A stretch of 36,063 nt of DNA from Candidatus Roizmanbacteria bacterium (lineage in GTDB: Bacteria; Patescibacteriota; Microgenomatia; UBA1406; GWC2-37-13): positions 1-36,063 of the forward strand of contig JACQCK010000007.1 of the NCBI GenBank assembly GCA_016201695.1, given 5' to 3'. Of this stretch, positions 31,253-36,063 are shown one piece after another. The notes beneath the pieces were generated by a model. It did no database searches, was not told the DNA's origin, and was given only the letters and a program-made list of their open reading frames with translations. Numbering within the stretch: the first letter of the stretch is position 1; each line of letters opens with the position of its first letter. The translations under genes and the position numbers were made by a program.

Positions 31253-31381
31253 CAGGCATTTAAGGAATCATTTTTCCTGCTTCTTCTTGCCGGTGTCGGC
31301 ATATATTTTCTCGTTATCGGATTAGTTTGAGTATCGCGCTGACACTGTTTAACTGTGTAGATACTTTTATTATAGATAAAA

Positions 31382-31966
31382 TTACGCTTTAATTGGGTAT
31401 TGAGGAGGGGTACCGTTTGGTAAATCAGTAGTAAAAACTCTATCTCCAGCAGGATTTTCAAGTGTTTTGTTAATTAAATGAGAATCAGGACAGGCAAAAG
31501 TAAAAATAAACGCTTCATTACCAGTATTACGTAAAGAGTGTACTTGTCCTTCTAAGACATTCACCTCATCTTTCGCTTGTACTGCAAATGGAGTTTCCCA
31601 AACAACTCTACCATCTACTATCCTTCCTACATTCATTTCTCCGCCTTCGCCTAGCACCATTCTGTAAGGTTCTTGACCAACTTCATGCACATGGGGCAAA
31701 ACAAAATTTGGCTCCTTAGGATTGCTCGGTTTAATTAAAGCACTATGAAAATGGTAACTCCCCTTATACGTTGTAACAGTTTCGATATCGGGTAAATGGA
31801 CGATGACGATGCCTGCTTTTGGATCTACCTCTGCTTGCGCATTGAGGCCACTGATGACTCTATCATCAGGAATTGATCTTAATCTTGCTACAACTGGTCC
31901 AACTTCACTCTGTTCAATTAGTCTAGGCCTGTGAGGAGGTACTATAATAGTCCCTGATTCTGTCAT
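31382..31966 (-). CDS. Cupin-fold protein, hypothetical
   Basis: The 194-residue protein has a cupin-like core: YHFHSALIKP, FVLPHVHEVGQEPYRMVLG, GEMNVGRIV, NVLEGQVHSLRNTGNEAFIF. Several His residues are placed to bind a metal. I do not recognise the exact family. The gene is monocistronic. By eye it uses fewer C/G-ending codons than its neighbours, which may indicate transfer. Confidence 0.65.
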   Translation of the reverse strand: MTESGTIIVPPHRPRLIEQSEVGPVVARLRSIPDDRVISGLNAQAEVDPKAGIVIVHLPDIETVTTYKGSYHFHSALIKPSNPKEPNFVLPHVHEVGQEPYRMVLGEGGEMNVGRIVDGRVVWETPFAVQAKDEVNVLEGQVHSLRNTGNEAFIFTFACPDSHLINKTLENPAGDRVFTTDLPNGTPPQYPIKA

Positions 31967-31975
31967 ATTAAACCG

Positions 31976-32004
31976 ATAATACCAACTCTTACCGTTCTTG
32001 TCAA
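31976..32004 (-). promoter_or_regulatory. Promoter of the cupin-like gene
   Basis: TTGACA (32004-31999), exactly 17 bases, TATTAT (31981-31976), then nine bases to the ATG, leaving a leader of about three bases. Confidence 0.7.
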
Positions 32005-32159
32005 TTATTTATCGCCCTAAAGCAACTTTGAAGATCACCGGAGGTTCTGCGGTTAGCATTAATACATGTTAGGAACATCGGTGCACAAAGCGTATAACTT
32101 TTCATCCACGAGCTTAGGCTACGGAGTAATTTCGCGAAGCGGATTAAATTATCCAGATT

Positions 32160-32888
32160 TTATTCCAATTTTTTCTCTCCCAGTAACCATTGATGTACCA
32201 CTCCACCGACTATATTTATTAAAAGTCCGAAAAGAACCAATCCCACAAGACTAACGGTAATAGAAATTACTTCGTCAATCAAGGTAGAAGAAGGTGGAGC
32301 CAGACTAAGTCCACCGATTAAAATTTTAAATGTTAATAACATGGTCATGGGGATAGAGGCATACGACCCTTGTTTGTCATTAAACACATAATAAAGCGAA
32401 CCGAAAATAGTTGTCGCGGAGGTCAAAGCTAAAAAATATATTGCTATATTGATATGATTAAAGTCTGATTGCGATTCTACTTTATCATGGACGTTTAGAT
32501 AAGCCCGAGAAATTTTGGCTAATCGTAGTATTCGAGCCAGTCTTAGGATACGAAGCGTTCGAATAGATTTGAGAAAAGTCCAATTTCCAAGACCTAAAAA
32601 CGTTGGAAGAATACAAATCAAATCAACTAATCCCCAAACGCTAAAAATATAGTCCGTTTTCTTTGTCGCAATTGCAATCCGCGACACATACTCTAAAGAA
32701 AAAAATAATACGGTCGTCCACTCGATAATTAAAAAAACATACGAAAAATTCTTCAGTCCCGAAACAGTCTCTAAAATAATTGAGATAATTGAGATGAAGG
32801 TTATAAGGGAAAGAAAAATTTGCGCGGGAAGAAACTTTTTCGAATTATGATCGTTAAGTGCCTTCTGTAAATAAAGTCTTATATCCAC
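32160..32888 (-). CDS. Voltage-sensor ion channel homologue with altered pore
   Basis: The 242-residue protein has six membrane segments like a voltage-gated channel. S4 is clear: Arg110, Arg113, Arg116, Arg119, Arg122 and Lys125 at every third position (SIRTLRILRLARILRLAK). S5, a pore helix (SIPMTMLLTFKILIGG) and S6 follow. The potassium filter TVGYG is missing: the place reads IGGLSLAPPSS, so selectivity must differ. The GTG start at 32886-32888 is supported by TAGACT ending six bases upstream. The 193-base gap downstream holds nothing recognised. Confidence 0.8.
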   Translation of the reverse strand: MDIRLYLQKALNDHNSKKFLPAQIFLSLITFISIISIILETVSGLKNFSYVFLIIEWTTVLFFSLEYVSRIAIATKKTDYIFSVWGLVDLICILPTFLGLGNWTFLKSIRTLRILRLARILRLAKISRAYLNVHDKVESQSDFNHINIAIYFLALTSATTIFGSLYYVFNDKQGSYASIPMTMLLTFKILIGGLSLAPPSSTLIDEVISITVSLVGLVLFGLLINIVGGVVHQWLLGEKKLE

Positions 32889-33075
32889 CTCTCAAGTCTA
32901 CTTCACAAAGCCTTTCAAATCAAATATTCTTAAAATAACAAAGGGTTAACGCTCTTTCACTCGAAGCTTGTAAAATCAGAAGTTCTATCTTTTCAAAAGA
33001 ATTGAGAGTTTAAAGTCTACGGGCAACAAATAATGAAACTGAAATATATTTTCAGGGGAAAAATCCTGAATTTTT

Positions 33076-33543
33076 CTAAATAACTCCCGACAACAGAAAA
33101 TAAAGACCGGCGGCGGCCAGAGCCAGTGAAAATAACCAGACCATTTTCTTTTTAACTAGAGTTGCCATCGCTAGCAAGGCGATCGCAATTTCAAAAAATG
33201 TTCCCGCCGTCGTGAGATGGGTGTTGTTTTCAAAGTAAGCGTTCGCTTTTACCGTCGCCTTATCCGCTTGGCGTTCTAACTCTTCTACTTTGGTTTTGAG
33301 TGTCTGCTGAATAAATTGATCAGGAGGATGTTTGAGCGCCCGACCGGTGATATCATTGGCCAAGTAGGTATTCCATTCTTTATTGGCTTTACTCTGATAA
33401 TTGTTGGCATTATTTTTTTCCAGTAGCAGCGAACTCGACGTCGAACTGGCCCGAAAAGAAGCAGTAGCAGCTAAAACCGCCACAATCGCCGTGGTGATTG
33501 CAATCGAGTTTTGCCATTCGAAGAAACTATTTTTTTGGGCCAT
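33076..33543 (-). CDS. DUF4337-like membrane protein
   Basis: The 155-residue protein has an N-terminal helix (about 11-30), a polar middle with NNANNYQSKANKEWNTYLA and a long charged helix (KTKVEELERQADKATVKA), then two C-terminal helices (about 108-128 and 133-152). The NNYQSKA-W-Y pattern fits DUF4337, a family without known function. GATAAT ends seven bases before its ATG. It is divergent from the DUF5667 gene. The 187-base gap downstream shows one short hairpin and no gene. Confidence 0.75.
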   Translation of the reverse strand: MAQKNSFFEWQNSIAITTAIVAVLAATASFRASSTSSSLLLEKNNANNYQSKANKEWNTYLANDITGRALKHPPDQFIQQTLKTKVEELERQADKATVKANAYFENNTHLTTAGTFFEIAIALLAMATLVKKKMVWLFSLALAAAGLYFLLSGVI

Positions 33544-33602
33544 CTCTTTTATTATCTACTTTTCCGGTGAAACATGCAATATGATTGTCGCGGAAAAACC
33601 AG

Positions 33603-33608
33603 TACACT
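33603..33608 (+). promoter_or_regulatory. -10 box of the DUF5667 gene
   Basis: TACACT with exactly six bases to the ATG at 33615. It decides this start over an upstream in-frame codon at 33585. No good -35 box is seen. Confidence 0.4.
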
Positions 33609-33614
33609 GACAAG

Positions 33615-35645
33615 ATGAGGCATTTTCTTACCCTATATACCATTCTTTTATTGCTCTTAATAAGCACGGTTCCGGTCCACGCCCAAGCCAATTCGATTAC
33701 TTTTTCTTCGCCGGCGCGTCAAGCTATCAGCGCCCTGGCTAAAGGCGCGTTAACCACTGGCGTAAATCCGCGCATTACCGCGGTTAAAACTCGACTTGAC
33801 CCTCACGACTATGCCACGGTCAAAACTATTGGCGTACTCCCCGATAGTCCTTGGTATGTCTTTAAAAGTTTAGGCCGCACTATCGGATTCTTCTTTACTT
33901 TCGACCAGGTCGGCAAAACCCACCGGCAGCTTAAAGCGGGGAATCAAAAAACACTGGAAGCTTTGCTCCTCATCGAAAAAGCAGCTAAAGAAAATAGTCC
34001 CAAGAAACACGACCGGTTAATTGCCCTGGCCGATTCCAACTTAGATAGTGTGGGCAGTGATTTTGATCAGGTGCGGCAGACGCTTGAAAAATTAAATACA
34101 GCCAATTCTCCTGATGCGGCAATTATTCAAGATGAAGCGTTCCGCTTTGCCGGCCAGTACTTAAAGCACCAAGTGCTTCTGCAGGAGCAGGAAGACCGTC
34201 TGAATAACGCCGACTTTCTAACGATTGAGTCCACTCGGGTGAAACACTTGGGTAGTCTGGCCGATATCGTCGTCGCCGGCAACCGGAAACCGGAAGTCTT
34301 AAGCGAACAGTTGGCTCAAACCCTGTCTAGCCAAGTGGGCAGCAACTACAGCCGCTTGAGTTTGTTGGCGATTCTGCGGGATCTTGAGAATGATGCCGGT
34401 CCCGCCGCTCGGGTGCCGCTCCAAACAGCGCAATCGCTTCTGCAAAAAGAGTTTGAAGCCAAGCTAACCAAATTAGAAAAAACACAGCGTATAAAACTGA
34501 TCAAGCGTTACAGCGGCTTTATTCACGGCAGTCCGGTCCGCCAGTTCCAGGCTTACAATCTCATTGCCAAGAGTTTTACGTCCCGGGAAATGAAGCTTCT
34601 GACCGCCGGTTTCAAAGACAAAGCCGCGCAGAACTTCAAAAGTCATTTAACCGCATTGGCTAACGGAACCGATCAGCGCCGGTTTATCCAAACCTTGTTC
34701 GGCAGTGACCCGGTTGACCTAAGGTTATTGGCCTACACCGAGATTCAACTCCAAAAACCAAAGGTACTGGGAGTGACAACGCTGATGGCACAAACTCGTC
34801 CTCTTTCGGCACAAACAACCGGCCAACTTCCTGTTCAGCTTGAACACTTACGACAACTCAAAACTATTTTAGGCAATAAGCTCTGTCAAGCTTATGGTCA
34901 AAACCCCAAAACTCTCAAACAAACCCGCTTTTTTGCTCAAGCGGCCGCCACACCGGACATTCTTGATCTTCGGGTAGCCCAATTCCTGACTCAAGCGCTC
35001 AAAACCTGCGATTCCAGAACCCCTGAAGCGCTTGCCACAGTTATGGCTCTGACCACTCAAGTTGAGCAAACATATATTAATCAGGCCAGGCAAGCCCCGG
35101 TGACCAAACTTCTAACCAGACTCGAAGCTAAAGAAATTTTGCAGGAAGAACAAATCGTGACCAGCTCTCAAGACGAACAAAAAGTCGCTGAACAGGCGGC
35201 GGAAGAAGTTCGGCGGATTGAGGAGGAAACCGCCAATAATCCTGATGAAAAAAACACTGTTGAACTAATAATCCAATCTAATGAGCCAACCCGGGAAGAA
35301 ATTGTCCAAAAAGAAGAACAGATCATCGAGGAAATTGTTGATTCGGCCAAAAGCGGTGAGACCAACCCGTTGGTAGAAGAGCTGCCAGCTGAAACTCAAA
35401 AAGAAATTACCCGGCAAACTACTCCGGTAGCCAGCCCAACGCCTGCTATTTCGATTACCGTCGCGTCACCGACCCCTGTCGTCACTGTCGTACCAACCGC
35501 CGGCGCAACGCTTGAGCCTTCTTCGACCGGCACCGTCATTGAACAAGCGGTTGAAACCGTTGCGCCGACTGCGGAGCCGATCATCAGCCCTACTCCGGCG
35601 GCGCCAAAGCCGACGCTCAAACCGGCCACGATGCCGGCTTTGTGA
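33615..35645 (+). CDS. Secreted DUF5667 protein with Pro/Thr-rich tail
   Basis: The 676-residue protein has a signal peptide (MRHFLTLYTILLLLL, cut probably after VHAQA). A DUF5667-like block follows: GVLPDSPWYVFKSLGRTIGF, FTFDQVGKTHRQLKAGNQKT and helices with an Asp/Leu pattern. A long alpha-helical middle (about 150-500) follows, then a Glu-rich stretch (about 520-600), and a low-complexity tail rich in Pro, Thr, Val and Ala (SPTPAISITVASPTP, PAAPKPTLKPATMPAL) typical of wall-spanning or stalk regions. No C-terminal membrane anchor is seen. DUF5667 has no known function. It is probably an envelope protein. Confidence 0.8.
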   Translation: MRHFLTLYTILLLLLISTVPVHAQANSITFSSPARQAISALAKGALTTGVNPRITAVKTRLDPHDYATVKTIGVLPDSPWYVFKSLGRTIGFFFTFDQVGKTHRQLKAGNQKTLEALLLIEKAAKENSPKKHDRLIALADSNLDSVGSDFDQVRQTLEKLNTANSPDAAIIQDEAFRFAGQYLKHQVLLQEQEDRLNNADFLTIESTRVKHLGSLADIVVAGNRKPEVLSEQLAQTLSSQVGSNYSRLSLLAILRDLENDAGPAARVPLQTAQSLLQKEFEAKLTKLEKTQRIKLIKRYSGFIHGSPVRQFQAYNLIAKSFTSREMKLLTAGFKDKAAQNFKSHLTALANGTDQRRFIQTLFGSDPVDLRLLAYTEIQLQKPKVLGVTTLMAQTRPLSAQTTGQLPVQLEHLRQLKTILGNKLCQAYGQNPKTLKQTRFFAQAAATPDILDLRVAQFLTQALKTCDSRTPEALATVMALTTQVEQTYINQARQAPVTKLLTRLEAKEILQEEQIVTSSQDEQKVAEQAAEEVRRIEEETANNPDEKNTVELIIQSNEPTREEIVQKEEQIIEEIVDSAKSGETNPLVEELPAETQKEITRQTTPVASPTPAISITVASPTPVVTVVPTAGATLEPSSTGTVIEQAVETVAPTAEPIISPTPAAPKPTLKPATMPAL

Positions 35646-35661
35646 GTTTGGAAACAAAACT

Positions 35662-35727
35662 ATGAAAAACTTTATCAATTTTATTAAAACTCAAGGCGTT
35701 GTCGGGCTCGTCGGCTTTACCTGCTAA
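35662..35727 (+). pseudogene. Fragment of MscL-like channel gene
   Basis: The ATG at 35662 opens a 21-residue frame MKNFINFIKTQGVVGLVGF ending in TAA. The start closely resembles the N terminus of MscL-type small channels (a basic amphipathic helix, then GVVGLA-like first membrane helix), but the frame stops inside that helix. Only about 45 bases remain before the next gene, so most of the gene is deleted. The match rests on about 15 residues. Confidence 0.35.
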
Positions 35728-35772
35728 TTCGGGTATTGCAATTGGACAGGCATTTGCCTTCAGAAAAATAAA

Positions 35773-36063
35773 ATGAAACATCTCTTCAAGCTCATCGGAT
35801 CGGTTGTTTTGTGCGAACTTGTCGGCATTGCGAGCACTCCCTTTACCCTGGCCGCTATTCCCAACTGGTACGCCGCCTTAACCAAACCGTCATTTGCTCC
35901 ACCCAATTAGGTATTTGGTCCAATATGGACGTTTTTATATTTCCTTATGGGCGTGTCGTTCTACCTGATCTTGCAGCAAAGTCGGCGAAAGAAAAAAGTT
36001 AAAACGGCGGCGGTATTGTTTCTGGGACAACTAGCGCTAAATTTTTTATGGTCACTATTATTC
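35773..36063 (+). pseudogene. tspO: TspO/MBR family gene with in-frame TAG, open at the right edge
   Basis: Reading from ATG 35773, the first 45 codons end in NWYAALTKPSFAPPN. Then comes TAG (35908-35910), and the same frame continues VFGPIWTFLYFLMGVSFYL to the end of the window. TspO proteins have a conserved PPxWxFGPVWTxLYxxMG block, so TAG stands where the Trp codon TGG belongs: one G-to-A change. TspO is a five-helix tryptophan-rich membrane sensor that binds porphyrins. Either the gene is freshly inactivated or the base is an assembly error. The C terminus lies beyond the window. Confidence 0.8.

Noticed and set aside
33036-33066. Hairpin TTCAGG/CCTGAA followed by T residues as a plus-strand terminator
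   Set aside because: Both flanking genes are on the minus strand, and on that strand the tail is not T-rich.
35908-35910. TAG read as an amino acid (alternative code)
   Set aside because: TAG terminates the GT2 and MFS genes in this window at natural ends. A point mutation in TspO is simpler.

Overview
The window looks like chromosomal DNA of an uncultivated Patescibacteria/CPR bacterium, most likely of the Microgenomates type. This is an inference from content: a DUF2298 (Chlor_Arch_YYY) membrane protein, an archaeal-type ATP-dependent DNA ligase, an archaeal-type isopentenyl phosphate kinase, VirB2-like two-helix membrane proteins, a DUF5667 secreted protein, a stand-alone 5S rRNA, and very tight packing with 4-base and tail-to-tail overlaps. 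TAG, TAA and TGA all end normal genes, so the standard code applies. I see no transposase, CRISPR array, tRNA or phage block.

Layout. 1-4.3 kb: the 3' part of a DUF2298 gene, a gap with a hairpin terminator and a small unlisted minus-strand ORF, then an operon of endonuclease/exonuclease/phosphatase, alpha/beta hydrolase and GT2 glycosyltransferase. 4.2-11 kb: minus-strand DNA ligase, Fic protein and UppS; a plus-strand pair of VirB2-like proteins; then a minus-strand isoprenoid cluster (GHMP kinase homologue, frameshifted Nudix-like gene, isopentenyl phosphate kinase). 11-16.5 kb: DUF4340 protein, a PP2C-like/propeller membrane protein with a PH-domain partner, 5S rRNA, and a broken DUF2130 gene. 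16.5-20.8 kb: holin-like protein, PAP2 phosphatase, small wHTH, DUF378, zinc ribbon, MFS transporter, GIY-YIG protein and transglutaminase-like protein. 20.9-21.5 kb: a leader RNA with mutually exclusive terminator and antiterminator hairpins ahead of a small broken gene. 21.5-31.2 kb: cupin, then two extracytoplasmic thiol/metal gene sets. One is DUF1573, CcdA and a Cys-motif protein, followed by an OmpR/histidine kinase pair. The other is ArsR, thioredoxin, a CcdA-DUF3179 fusion, a small Cys protein, glutaredoxin and a thioredoxin-like protein. 31.4-36 kb: cupin, a voltage-sensor channel lacking the potassium filter, DUF4337, DUF5667, then two damaged genes (an MscL-like fragment and TspO with an in-frame TAG).

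Two themes cut across the window. First, many transcription units have a -10 box ending 6 or 7 bases before the start codon and no Shine-Dalgarno sequence, which implies leaderless mRNAs. Genes inside operons or behind a real leader instead carry strong AGGAGGTGA-type sites. Second, several genes are broken (Nudix-like, DUF2130, the gene after the attenuator, the MscL-like fragment, TspO). These may be real decay or assembly indels, and reads would decide.
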